Source of the DNA: Posidonia oceanica
Taxonomy: Eukaryota; Streptophyta; Magnoliopsida; Alismatales; Posidoniaceae
Length of the DNA stretch: 64,000 nucleotides
Assembly (NCBI GenBank): GCA_037176725.1
Contig: JAZBRS010000023.1
Span: 27,027,001-27,091,000, forward strand
Direction: 5' to 3'
A program made the position numbers and the translations under genes. Below, piece after piece: positions 10,735 through 24,000 of this stretch (its first letter is position 1; the number at the start of each line of letters is the position of its first letter). The notes below the pieces were generated by a model. The model saw only the letters and a list, made by a program, of their open reading frames with translations, made no database searches and was not told where the DNA came from.

Positions 10735-10772
10735 CCTCTCTCTACTCTCTACTCTCTCTCTCTCTCTCTCTC
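10735..10772 (+). promoter_or_regulatory. Pyrimidine (CT) tract in the leader of the zinc-finger gene
   Basis: A CT/TCTC repeat ends directly before the ATG at 10773. Such Y-patch-like leaders are common near plant transcription starts. A TATA-rich stretch (TTAATATATATATGCG) lies at about 10546-10561. The transcription start is not determined. Confidence 0.4.
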
Positions 10773-11822
10773 ATGACAGGAGGCTCCGAGGTCACGGCTC
10801 CACCTCCGCCGGAGGAAGGCAGCGGCAGCGGCAGCGGCAGCAGCAGCTGCGTCGATCATCTGAAATCACTGCCAGCCTCGGACCCGTCGGTCCCACTCCA
10901 CAACCTCTCCCGCCTCCACCGCAACCTCTCCTCCCTCCGCCACTTCCTCTCCCACTCCCTCACCCACCGCCACCCCCTTCCCGACCACCACCTCCACTCC
11001 ATTTCCCTCCATCTCTCCACCGCCATCCACCACACCATCCTCAACGCCGCCGCCCTCCTCTCTCCCTCCCCCTCCTCCCATCCCCACCCCCCGTCTCCCC
11101 TCCTCCCACCCGACCCCCCCGCTGACCCCAAGGAGGAGCCCGAGATCGTCGAGATCGATGCCATGGAGTTACTCGCCGACCACGTCCACTTCTGCGAGAT
11201 CTGCGGGAAGGGCTTCAAGCGGGACGCCAACCTCCGGATGCACATGAGAGCTCACGGGAACAAGTTCAAAACCCTAGAATCCCTCACCAGCTCCACCACC
11301 ACCGCCGCCGCCTTCTCGTCGTCGTCGTTGTCGAAGGCGGCGGTGAGATTCTCCTGCCCCTTCGCCGGGTGCAACAGGAACAAGAACCACGGTCGGTTCC
11401 GGCCGATGAAGTCGGCGGTCTGCGTCAAGAACCACTACCGGAGGAGTCACTGCCCCAAGACGTACTCTTGCACGAGCTGCAACAAGAAGAGCTTCTCGGT
11501 TCTGGCGGACCTGAGGAGCCACCAGAGGAGCTGTGGGAAGTGCAGCAGGTGGAGGTGTTCCTGCGGGACGTGCTTTTCCAGGAAGGACAAGCTGTTCGGG
11601 CACGTTGCGCTGTTCGAGGGGCACTTGCCGGTGATGGTGGACGAGGGGAAAGGAGTGGGGTTGGAAGATGGTGAGGAGGAGGAAGAGGAAGGGATTGGGG
11701 CAGGAAATGGTGGTGGTGGGGATGATGAGTTGTTTGATGTGTTGATGGATGGATTCGAGTCGGTGGATCGAGGATTCCTCGACAGTGTCATGGGTTGTCC
11801 GGATGATTTCTGCGACTTATAG
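10773..11822 (+). CDS. STOP2-like: STOP1/STOP2-type C2H2 zinc-finger transcription factor
   Basis: Intronless frame of 349 residues starting at the ATG after the CT tract; the open frame upstream has no other ATG. Four zinc fingers follow the STOP family order: C141-C144-H157-H161 (CEICGKGFKRDANLRMHMRAH); C195-C200-H221-H226; C233-C236-H250-C254; C262-C264-H277-H284. The N-terminus (about 1-130) is Ser/Pro/His-rich. An acidic stretch (EDGEEEEEE, about 298-306) and a hydrophobic-acidic tail ending CPDDFCDL follow the fingers. STOP1 proteins switch on genes for tolerance to protons and aluminium in roots. The length fits the shorter STOP2 branch (Arabidopsis STOP2 is of similar size) rather than STOP1 of about 500 residues. 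The 5' half is very GC-rich and the 3' end much less so, a gradient frequent in monocots. Nuclear DNA-binding role is inferred from the family. Confidence 0.88.
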   Translation: MTGGSEVTAPPPPEEGSGSGSGSSSCVDHLKSLPASDPSVPLHNLSRLHRNLSSLRHFLSHSLTHRHPLPDHHLHSISLHLSTAIHHTILNAAALLSPSPSSHPHPPSPLLPPDPPADPKEEPEIVEIDAMELLADHVHFCEICGKGFKRDANLRMHMRAHGNKFKTLESLTSSTTTAAAFSSSSLSKAAVRFSCPFAGCNRNKNHGRFRPMKSAVCVKNHYRRSHCPKTYSCTSCNKKSFSVLADLRSHQRSCGKCSRWRCSCGTCFSRKDKLFGHVALFEGHLPVMVDEGKGVGLEDGEEEEEEGIGAGNGGGGDDELFDVLMDGFESVDRGFLDSVMGCPDDFCDL

Positions 11823-14739
11823 CAGGTCAGATTTCTCTGGGATTCTCATGTGTTTGATGCCATGATTTTGCTTTTATGTATCAATGTAGGTATTTCTTTC
11901 TTCTTCCTTGCCATCTTTATCTTGGTGGGTTTGGGATTGCCCTTCTTATTGTTTCTGGATGTGTTCATGTGTGTGGTTACTCTGACAAAGCTGGATATAT
12001 GCCAAGGTGATTTAGCTTAGTGGATGTACCACAGCAATACAGGCACTAGTGTGGAAAGAGTGTTGCTTAATAGAATAGTACATAAGCTGGAAGTATTGGT
12101 GATCAATCAGTTGCCATACTGCAAGGTGTGATAAGTTGGATGGATCCACTTGGTTCTGTAGCTTGTACATTATTGTTGTGATAATTGAAAAACTGTTGTT
12201 GACATTTGTAAGCTCAAATGCCTCACGGGTTTCTTTCTCATTTGCAATATCACTATGAATTCGAAAGGTGCAAACAAATTTTGGACACGCAGTCCAGACC
12301 TTCTAAAAGGAGAGGTGCCCCCTTATAAAATCCGAAAACTTAATTGTGAATTTTTTTAAGAAATTTAAATTAGTGCATCCAATGGCCAAAAGAAATAATT
12401 AGATTATTTGTCAAACAAAACCGTAGTTAGTTGTGTTTTGTGGGTTCTTGTTACTATTTTACATAATGTGGTATTTTTATGGATTCAGATTATACTAGTG
12501 TTGGACAGGTTTGATTCGTGTTATTATTTTACATAATGAGGTATTTCTGTGGGAGTTAATATACTGAACTAAGAGAACTACTACATAGTGGGAATAAAAA
12601 ATAGCTTCCGTTGTATTAGTTTAAGGAATCGATGTTTGATTGAGAATGCTTAAATTGTATTTTCCTTGTTTCAGTGGAAGTAAAAAAATCATTCTATTAA
12701 AAATCATTCTATTCGTGTTTTATAAGTTTTAGGTAAGCTTGGGAAGATTATTTTGATTGGTTCCTTAAAAGAATACAAAAAAAAAATGAAGGTTCAATTC
12801 TTCACTTGAATGCTGATTTTATAATGACCGAAAAAAACATGGCGTGTACTTAGAACTCTATTGCTGTTCTTTTTTTTTAACTGATGATAGAATTAGATAG
12901 ATGAAAACTGGATAAGAAAATTCTCTTGGAGCCATGGAGATGTGATGGGGATATTGCTATTTGAGGAGGTAGCCTATCTTACTGGATATGAAGAACATAC
13001 CCTTTAAAGGAGTACAACGGTTAAAACTCTTATCTCTCTCCGGATTTTCTTCTGGAAAGAAAGTCATATCTGTGACTACCTCCTTCAAGAAGGAAAACCC
13101 ATTTCGACAGCAATTTATAAATGATAATAAACAGAAGTGATAGTAAATCTGGTGATATATGGTTATAAAACAGTCGATTATTATCTGTGATTCAGCCACC
13201 AGCTGATGGAACCTACATTTATTTTTATGTTTGAATCAGACAACTACGGTCACGCCTTTCCATCAGCTTATGCCATTCCAAGTAAATCAAAAGCATCATC
13301 AGACCATACCAAGAGAAACAAACGAAAAAAAGTAATTTGTGGAGTTAGTAAAGAATTGCCTTTTTTTTAATCTATAATCTGTTACATTACATAACCTAGT
13401 AAATTTGTGAATTTGAAATGATACGGTTGTCATGGATTTTCTTATCAGTCAAGGATAACCTAGTGAATTTCTGAAGTTACTACAATTTTGAAAGGGTCAT
13501 ATTCTTTTCCAATGACAACATTAGTTTTCTTTCCAAAAAGATTGTGAGCAATATTGAAGAAAAAAGGTCGACAAAAAGTATGTGAGTTCCTGAGTCGACC
13601 AAAAGATCTAACCTCACGTGGTCGGAGAAACAATACCGCCTCGAATAAATCCATTTTTTGCAGACATCCATTGTTGCTAGCGAGCATGACACATCAAATT
13701 GCAAGATATTCTCATTGTTAACGCCATTAATTTATTTATGATACCGTCAAAAGGATGAAGTTAGGATTTTTTGCTTAAATATCCTTTTAAAGTAAAATAT
13801 TTACAAGTATATCTTCAGATAATGCTTACTTATCCATTTTGTTTCACAAAAACAAGATCAAACTCTTATCTCCAATATCCTTGTAGTTAACAATTGTGAC
13901 AGAATTACAGTTTACTTTATTATCAATATGTTAAATGACTATAATATTCTTACTTATATGTCCTTACAATCTTCATTCTGTAGAGATAGAGATAGATAAT
14001 TAGTGTCAGTATATTCCAAAAGAAAAAGGTAGGCAAAGGAAGAGAAAGATGGTTAAATTGTGAGTCCGATTAATTTCGAGTTAAAGTTTAAAAAAATAAA
14101 TTAATTAACAATTTAACATCTAAGATTAGAGATTTAACCTAAGTTAGGTAAAGGAAGGTATTAATGAGTATATTAGAGTATAATGTTTGATTTTGCAAAG
14201 ACACGTCAATAAATGGACGTTATTTGAGAACATATGGGTAAATCCGCTACTTTACAAGAATTACCCAAGTAAATATTCCATGAAGTTAACATCATCACTC
14301 CTTCGCCAACTTAAAATATTGGTCGGTGGGTATTATCAACCATCAAATGGGAAATCACCATCAGGTAGGCGAAGTTTTATGCTTAGAAAGGGAAAGATGA
14401 TAAAGAATACGTTGTTATGTATTCTGGCACGAGCCAGATTGTAAGAGAATTTTCTATCGTCTTTGAAACAAGCATTCAATGGGCTTTTATGCAGTAAACA
14501 TGGGTAAACGCAACTGTTAAGAACATTGACAGAGAGAGAATATTATCTCATGAAAAAAAATGAGGATACCAGAATTTTCCACCTGTAGAAAGCACATGAT
14601 GATCAAAGCTAGCCATTAACACCCCGAAGAGCAGTGTACGACCTCTGTCGTCCATAATAATAACCAGACTACCAAGAAAAACTGGAAAGCTTTCTTGCTC
14701 CTCGTAATTACAAACAAATTATAGCCTGATGATTTCTGT
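11823..14739. other. 3' flank of the zinc-finger gene and intergenic spacer
   Basis: AT-rich sequence. The first few hundred bases probably hold the 3' UTR. Short open frames near 12957-13199, 13460-13704 and 14187-14444 have no recognisable domain. No RNA gene or clear element was seen. Confidence 0.4.
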
Positions 14740-15054
14740 TTACCTTCCACCAGACAATTCTACAGCATCTTGATTGTAGATCGAATCTTCACCCCAATCA
14801 AATCTTCGCTGTAGTCTTTCATACTCCTGTCTCCGACTAACCTCTACTTGTTGCCATTCTTCCCATCTCTCAGCCAGCCCTTCACCTTCCAACATTCGCA
14901 CTACTTCCGACATTGTGGGACGTTCTTCAGGAGACGATTGAGTGCAAAGAAGAGCAACTTGGATCATCATTTCCACCTCAAGAATTTCATAGTTCTTTCT
15001 CAGATTTCGATCTACAATAGCGTCTAGTCGCTTTTCGGATTCTAGTTTCTTCAC
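14740..15054 (-). CDS. LRR kinase exon 11: kinase C-lobe end and tail
   Basis: Begins [10 protein letters not shown] and contains [20 protein letters not shown] and the C-terminal ELSGGR before TAA. It is separated from exon 10 by a 4.2-kb intron. Confidence 0.93.
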   Translation of the reverse strand: MKKLESEKRLDAIVDRNLRKNYEILEVEMMIQVALLCTQSSPEERPTMSEVVRMLEGEGLAERWEEWQQVEVSRRQEYERLQRRFDWGEDSIYNQDAVELSGGR

Positions 15055-18000
15055 CTGCACAAAGAAATGCGAATAGTTACAGTTGTAGAAAATTAAATGG
15101 AAAATAAAACTTTCCATAAAGTATTGAACTGAGTTTTAGTAAAAAAAAACAAGTATTATAGTATGGCATTTGGGAAATAATTTGTATGCATGAATTTATC
15201 CATCAGTAACCACATACGCTCTTTAGATTTCACTAAAGCAAGAGAATATGTTGCTAGTAAGTACACTGATTTACCGAACAAAACATAGCTCATTCGATAC
15301 ATAACTATTACTCTAATTAGAAGGTTGTGGATTTAAATCTCAATAGGTGTAGAACTTTTGCAAAAAAAAAAGGTACACTGATCTCAGGCACACCCTTGGT
15401 ATGAGTGAATATACTGAAAAATCATAATTATTCAATGCAACTGCAATTGCAGCAATTTTATTATGATATATCATGATCTTCAGCAGGTGAACAGAAAATG
15501 CATAAAATGTGGTTAATGTCAAGATCAAGAGCTGTATTGCTCGAGGTTTGCAAATTAGAACATAGCGTCTAGTGATACCAACTGAAGAACGTTAATAACT
15601 GTGAATGTTTGCAAAATAGAATGTAGTGATACCAACTGAAAAATGTTAACAATTGTGAATATGGGGGTCCGTAAATTTGTGCCTGAATGATGTGCCACCA
15701 AATGTTCCATTTTATTGCTAACTAATGCTTTTAGAAGGGAGAACGATGGGAGTACCATCTCCCTCAATGATACTCCAAATTTTAAGTGGATCGTATCATA
15801 TTTCCAAGTCAGCTCTTGCTTTTATATAATTGCAGTAGCATATTGACATATTTTAGTCCAAGTCATGCACACAAGGGTTGTGTAATATCCCAAGCCTAAG
15901 TGATCCATAACCGCAAATAAACTAAGGCATATATAAGAGTTTGAAATAGATTTTGGATGTAGAATCTTGATTCTGTACACGTAAGTCGAGGTAGAATAGT
16001 TGTAAAATTATAGATGTAAAATCTGAAGAATATTGAATCTAATTTAGATGTAAATTTTGACATTACTTTTATTGTTCGAAATAACATATTTACCCTTATA
16101 AATTTAAATCTAGTTTTGGATGACCATAAAATTCTCTTATTAGGTAATGACAGTGATTTACGTACAAATAATATAATAATATTAGAATACACCTGAATAT
16201 GATATATTTAAAGTAATACAAAGAACTCATCCTAATATGATGTATTCTCTTATAGGTTATGTTCTTCTTCCCAAAATAAATTGATGGTAATTTTCGTTAG
16301 GTAAATTGATAACATTCATGATAATTTTTGTTAGGTAAATCACGTAAATTCATATTGTCTTGGAAGTAATAAGATAAATGCACCTACATAATCCATCAGA
16401 TTCTACCAAAATCGCACCATTTGGTCGATTATGTCAATAGTTTTGAAATCAACAGAGCCTCGAATAACATGTATAATCAGTCATTGTTAAACCTGTTTGG
16501 TTGGGATAGTGGTCATTGTCAAGATTATGAGAGAATCTGAAGGCCCATAATCCCAATCAAACAGGGCCTAAGTCTAAAATACTTAAGCTAAAGATGTAAT
16601 GGTAGTAGATCTTGATCTTTATTTAATCTACTCACTTCTTTCTTCAAAGTAATATGAGACTAAATTCGAGATGTTAAATATCATATACTTGAAACAAATG
16701 ACATTCTTGTTAGAATCTTCAATCATAATCAAGCGATGTAGAATTCTAAAGATAGCTCCTGCACCTTTTATTATAATACGTAGTTCTTAAATTTTTGATT
16801 CATATTCTTCATACCATTTGTAACATCTCATACCTTATGACCATTAACAACCTCAGACCCACAAATTAAACTTAAAATGCTTAAGTTGAAATTGTAATGG
16901 ATGGTAGTAGGACGACTTTTATCTAGCCAGCTCACATCTTTTCTCTAAGCAATGTGGGACTAGATTCGACATGTTATAGGATATACCAAGACCCAACAAT
17001 ATGAAATATATTTCATGTAGCAATATGAAGGCATGGCTATCGTTGTTGTATTGTAATAGTGAGTACATCAAATCTTCTCATTGGAACTTCAAAGTTTTCT
17101 TATACGACATCCATACCTAGAGTTTACCAATGGCAAAAGTGATTTATAGGAGAACATTGTGGAAGTGGGAAATTTTAATTTCTAAAATAATTTTTATATG
17201 ATAGGTGGTAATAAAGAACTCTTGGACGTGGATTTCCCTATGCATTAGAAAAATGTGAACATATTGAGTTCTACCTATAGAATTAAACATTGACACGTGT
17301 CAGTGAAATATCGCTAAAAAGTGTCGGAATGAGAGCTAGTCGACACGATATGTATAGGGCAAAGTACCAAATGTCGGGCCTGGATGTCAACACGATTCAT
17401 CAGTGTCGACCGACTCTGTGTAAATTTTACACTAAGTTGGACATTGAGTCGTTGACACGGCCATTATAAGGGCCGACATGCATGAAGTACCAACATCGAT
17501 ATTTCTACATTTTCTTTTTTTCATTTGCTTCATTCCTTTTATGAGTTCCTAACTTCCTCTGCATCTCATTTGTTCCTTTGCAACCCGGTGGCTTGCTGCA
17601 AATGTGAAAAGCCTTCTCTCCTTAATAATACTATAAAATCTATAAAATTAGTAAAATCAATATACTCATATATATACTGTTTCGGGATGGGGACAGTGAG
17701 ACTCCCATGGACTTTGCGAAGTGGCAACATCTGAGATGGTTTTCAATCAGACTCCACATCTCCAACACTTGGGTATTCACTTATCTCTACTTTCTCTTTA
17801 TATTAACTATTATGAAAATTCTTCATTTTAAATATATACTAAGTATTTTTAGGTATGATTTATACATTTATTAAGTATTCTTTGATACTATTTATGTTTC
17901 AAGATATTTGTATTAAGTCCATCCAATGTATTTTAATGTGATACATATTGAGGAAGTTGATCTAAGCAGTCTACGATGTAGATTATTACTTATTTTAACT

Positions 18001-21000
18001 TATCCTAGAATTTCAAATCAAAATTTAAAGTTTTTTGACTATTTCCATAGACTTCCGTAAATTTACCGTGTTTCTACCGACAATTCCATCGATATTCGAC
18101 ACGTTTTCTATTTTTATCGAACCAAAGTCCGACATGAAATTGACGTTTAATACTATGGTTCTACCTTACCCGCCAAAACAAAGGAAAGTCAGAACTTGAC
18201 TTCTTATAAAATTTATCACCAGAAATATTCCCCTAACTATGCTCTGAGCTATCTTTTCTTTTGTAATTAACTTCCCTGAACCACTGTCTCCTTGAACTTT
18301 ACTTCTCATTAAAACATTACTTACCTTGAATGCACCCTAAGGTTCAGAAATAAGTGATTGATCAGCCAGTGGATAGAAACAAATGCCTTATACTAGGTAA
18401 ATGATCAATATGTGATCAAATGAACAGTTTAACATTAATGATTTTTTGAAAATGTATACTGAAAGCAGAAAATAACTCATAACTTGTGAAGAAAGCAACA
18501 CATCAAGCATCCTAGAATAAATTTGAAAATTAGGTAAATACAAAAATCATACAAATTCGAAATTAACCAATAAAAAATATTTTAAAAAAGTATCAATCTA
18601 ACAGTTGGGGAAATATGCTTTAGCTAAATCAACTATTGTCACAGTTACACAAACCACTATGGCTTAGCAAGCAATGTGCAATTCGACCAGGTTACTTGAC
18701 CTTAACCAGCTGGTCACACAGCTTTTAAAAACATTTCTCAGCATTTCTTTTTTTAGACATTTATAATCTAGCACTACCAGTTTTCCACGTGGACCCTTTT
18801 GGTTAAGAATTTGATTAATCCAAGTTCAAATTTTTGAAAAGTTTACATAGTATCAATCCTAGGCACATCGATGAGAATATGGGAGCATTGGTCAAAAGCA
18901 AAAGAGGAAACAAGTAAATCAGTAGTCATGTATGGTGAAAGTAGGAAATAATTACCAATTGGCAATTGTACAGGCTGAAAGAGGTATTAAACTACAAAGG
19001 TCTGGAAGAAATAAACCTCGACTGGTTGTGCAGGACTAAAAGAGGTATTACAACTACGAAGATCTGGAAGAAATAAACCTGCTTGATGATATCAAATCTA
19101 TTTTACACAAAATATTTTTTGAACAGATGAGTATTTTGTCTACAATTTAAATATGAAAAAAAAAATCAAAACAATTAATCATGTCTTAAAAATCAACTTA
19201 CGGTTAAGTTTGAGCAAACCTTACATGGTCAAGCAGTAAGACATCATCTTCCTCATCCAAACGTGAAAAATCAATTGCTCGCTGCCCTGTCACAAGTTCA
19301 AGAAGCATGATCCCATAACCAAACACATCGGTTCTTTCAGATGACTTTCCAGTAGACAAGTATTCAGGAGCTATGTGACCCATTGTTCCACGAACTTGTG
19401 TTGTAACAGAAGTTTTCCTTACATCCACTAGTTTTGCGAGACCAAAATCACCAACAACTGCTTCAAAGTGCTCATCAAGCAAAACGTTGGCAGCTTTTAC
19501 ATCACGATGAATGATTTTTGGATTGCAATGCTCATGAAGGTACTCAAGACCACGAGCTGTCCCAAGAGCAATTCGTTTCCTAGCAGGCCAATCTAACACT
19601 GGTTCCTCAGGCCTTTTCTCTGTATGAAAATTCAGTGTACATAAGCATCACTACAACATAAAAAACTGAAAACTGTCCACAAAATGTCTAGATAAAAAGG
19701 TTTTACTAATAGTAATAATAATTATTAATAATACTAAATTCACTAATGTTAACAGCTCGATGCAGAAATATCTCCTTTGAACTCTCAAATTACATATGAA
19801 GTATGTCAAATACATGTCAAGAAGTATTTTCCAATATAATAAATTATAGAAGGCTAAACGAGAGCTAAGGAGTACAAAAAATAGGAGAAATAGGTTACTT
19901 TATCATTGCTTGGTGGGTGTGATAGGTATGGCTGAGAGAACTAGTACCTCGTAAACAGTAAGCAACACTCAGGTTTTGCATAAATGGGTAAACTAGCAGA
20001 CGCTCTGAGGGCGTCGTGCAGAAACCTATCAACCTTAATAGATTTTTGTGAACAGCCACGCTTATCATCTCCACTTCACGTAGGAAAGCAGCCTCCCCAC
20101 CAGGACTTTCGTAATCAGTTAGCCTTTTTACTGCAATCTTTGTATTATCTGAAAGCACTCCTTTGTATACCTTTCCAAAACCTCCTTGCCCAAGAACATG
20201 TTTCTCACTAAAACCATCTGTTGCTACTTGAAGTTCTCGCCACGAGAATCTCTTCAGTTGTCCAAATGCTATCCTGCGATCATCTTCACCTGAATAATTT
20301 AAACAGAATACAACAAAGAAAACATGAAGCGTTAAGAACCATCACAACAGAGAGAACAGAAAACTGCACATGAATTTTTGTTTAGTGAATCTATCGTTTA
20401 TACAAGATAAATACATGGATCTCCTAATGGAGGAAAGAATCTATAAATTTGTAAAAAGAAAAAATAACAAAATACAATTACAAATTACATGATTGAAACA
20501 AAAAAATTCAGGTTGGCTAATTGGTTCTGTGTTAGAATATTTTACCTAAATCCTTCTACAAAAAAAAATATACTGGACTTTGATGGGAACATGATAAAAA
20601 CAACAAAATTTGAATCTTGACTTGTAATTTTATGATAATCATAATTAGCAAATAAGTGTAGTCTAATCAAACACATAACATAGCTGGTATGACAATATAC
20701 ATATGGATGGATATCTGACATCCAAAAAGAAATATAACGTTCTTGAAAACAACTATATGAGGCATCCATACTGATACCAACATCAGTGTCTAGGGGTACA
20801 AAAAGTGTTATGCACTTCGTTATAGAGACAAAACATCTCTTCATTAATGTTCAATTTGATTGTGTTTTTAAATCCAATTTTAAATGTAAAATCTCATTAT
20901 AACATGTTAGAATCAACTTTGAAGAAAGAATTGAAAGAAAATCAGAATATATGTTTTTCTTGAAAATCACATGGAGCCAAGATGTCCTCATAATTAACCT

Positions 21001-24000
21001 AAAACCATGAAACAAAGTGAGATGTTGTGACATAAATGGAGAGAAATAGTTTTGCTGGCACATTATAGTGAGTGTGAGACTGAGGGATGATGCTAGTAGT
21101 GGTGGTGGTGGTTGTGAACTCAGGTCGAGCCCTTATAATAAGAGCCACGAGCTATGTATTAGGCACATTAAGATAAACGAACCAAACCAAGCTAAAGCTG
21201 GTCAATTTGAGTTCGCCACATTGACACCTCTAACCAAAATATTTGCCACTCAATCTTCTCCTACTCATAGTCGGCTGAATTGAAAATTGAAATATCAACT
21301 ACTCTCTTTGTTCATGCTACTGTTCACTTGCATGAAAGAAGTAAATTTATACATATTTACCTTAAGCATCAAAATTCTAAAAAAATAAAAATTTCAAACT
21401 CAGGTAAGCCAACTACGTCACAAAATCAGTGAAAAATAAAAGTTGTTAGTTTGAGTTCCTTTAAAAAGGTCAAACCTGCAACATCAACAAAAACATCAGG
21501 CCGATAACTTCTCCTTCTACGTTTCCAGAAAAGGAACAAAACCACGGAAGCAATTGACACCAAGATCCCTCCAACACTTCCAAGAACCACACCAACTTTT
21601 GATTTACCAGTTCTAGCTGCCAACATAAGGACGTGATAACGAAAACCAAAAGGATTAGAAAAACCATTAGCGTAAGCATCCAATTTAGATCATCCCTCCA
21701 GTCTATATGCAGCTAGATCGCTTACCAGACTCCGAAATATTGGATACACAGGGGTGTGAAAAATTTACATCACAATTTAAATTGTTCCCTGTAAAACTGC
21801 ACAAGGCAACCAATCAACTCCTGTTAAAACCATAAGAATTGAACGAACGTATCCTAGAAATATTCTAGTTATTGCAAATTACAAATTTTTCGTACTTGTA
21901 TCTGGATATTTCAAAGAGATGATCAGGAATTTGACCACTGAGATCATTGAATGCAAGCTGACTGCCAATGCAAATAAAACAGTGTACTGTCAATTGCAAA
22001 AACACTCATACAAGACAAAACTCAGAAACACCATCCAGAATTTCAACACAAATTATAACAGTCAACAAGAATCTATAGACACGTTTTCAAATATTTTAAA
22101 ATATTCTCTAAGAAACAGTATTGCATCAATGAGAATTGCACTTACACGGTATTTAGACTGGAAAGATTCGAAAGAGATTCAGGGATGTTGCCACTGAGGT
22201 TATTTTGACTCAAACTTCTGTCAAAATAAGAATATGCGTCAGACAACGAAGAAAAAGTCCACGTTGAATCTTGTCAACCAATAGAATAGAAGATGTTACT
22301 CACAAGATTTGTAGCATACTAAGGTTACCAAGAGAGGATGGAATTTCCCCATGTAAATGGTTATTTTCCAAAGCCAATTGTGTGAGATTTGTCAAATTTC
22401 CAAACTCATCTGGTATTGTACCAGTTATTTTATTACCTGGCAATACCCTGCTTCAATGGAGGTGACAAAACCTTTAGAACAAGGAGTTATTTTGTTTGTC
22501 TACGAGAGCAAGTATGAATCAACTGAAGCAACTATTCTTAAAATTTGTCACAAAACTGAGTTTCTACTGAAGCAGGGACCTAATGTTGCATGTCTGTTTA
22601 AACGGTTTTACTGAGTTATACACCAATCTATATGAAAATGTCTTCAGTCATAAGCCTGTAACAGCAGATGTAGTTAAGGTTGGTTTCTATATTTTGGAAA
22701 TTTAAATAAGATCCTAAGCTTAAAATGAGATATGATAGCTTCTTTATGACATAACATTCTAGCCAATAGTTTATCTTCATAGTGCCTAGTTGAACAAGGG
22801 GATACATCATGCAAGTGCCATGTGGATTGATTGTCAAATACCTCGGAACTTTGAAGCAAAGACAAGATATGCACAAAGAAATATAAATCACATGACGTAG
22901 GCACAACAAAATGACAAATCCTAGAAAAGCTTGACATGGGCATCTCAGTGCCATGCACGATATTCTATCAAGTAATTCTTATACATATCTAATAAACTAT
23001 AACTAAATTATTACATTTATTTAACATACTACAGTAGCACTAAAGTTGGAAAAAAAATCTCAATCATAAATAATCTGTTGATTTCCTATTCTTTCTAAAT
23101 ACAAGTATATTACAGATCACTGCTTCAAGAGATCCATATCAACCATCATCAATATTCAAATAAAACATTACATTGATGAATGACTCAGGAACTTCCTGCA
23201 ACTATTCCATGTGCAGATAATGAAAAATGATTCGAATAACCATCATAGAAACTCTCAGAACAATAAAAAAGTAACTACGTGAATGCATACTAATAAGCAG
23301 CAGAACTGAAATAAAAAAATCAATGCGTTGTATAAGGCATTAATAACAAACATTAATAAGAATTATATTTAAAATCAAATATTGTTTGCCAGCCCAGTAA
23401 ACAGCAGTTTCTAACAGAATGAAACAATAAATTTGTGATTCAGAAAAATGTCGAGCAGTTAGTCGCAAGTTTTCTGTAAGTGTAACTCAAACAATGAAGT
23501 TGACTAATTGAAGCCATAAACAAGTTAGTAAAGAAACCATCAAAACATTTAATTCTTTCTACTTACAGAACATTGAGAAACTTCAGAACTCCAATTCTTG
23601 GTGAAAGTGTTCCAGTAAATCCCATAGAGGATAATGTGCTGCAAGCATTTAGAAAATGGAAACTTGCATTAGTGTAAAGTTGCCTCACCAATTAGAAAGG
23701 AAGATTAATGTTTGAACAAGAAAATAAAAACGAAACATATTTAGAAGCCGCTTGATTTGCAGAATTTAGGTTAGTTTTAGTGATTACTACTCCTAAGTCC
23801 TAAGTTTAGCAACTCTCAACATTGGATTGCAGGGTTTTATGCATTTCAAGGTACAAAATAATCCAAAACATGATATTCCAAAGTCTGGGAAACTTATCCA
23901 CTGTCCTTCTATTCCTTGTAATTACCACCGCTACCTCCCCTTAATTTAAAAAGGAAAACTGATTGTGAGTAGTCATGCGTTAACCATCACACAAATGAAC

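Noticed and set aside
10731..10772. Longer N-terminus for the zinc-finger protein starting at a TTG
   Set aside because: Not an ATG and coded by a CT repeat; the ATG at 10773 fits the family.
11274..11791. Open frames overlapping the zinc-finger gene on both strands
   Set aside because: Shadow frames of a GC-rich coding sequence with no domains.
13460..13704. Short minus-strand frames with a faint DSG-like motif (LLVDSGTH)
   Set aside because: Thought of a copia protease remnant, but nothing else around it supports that.
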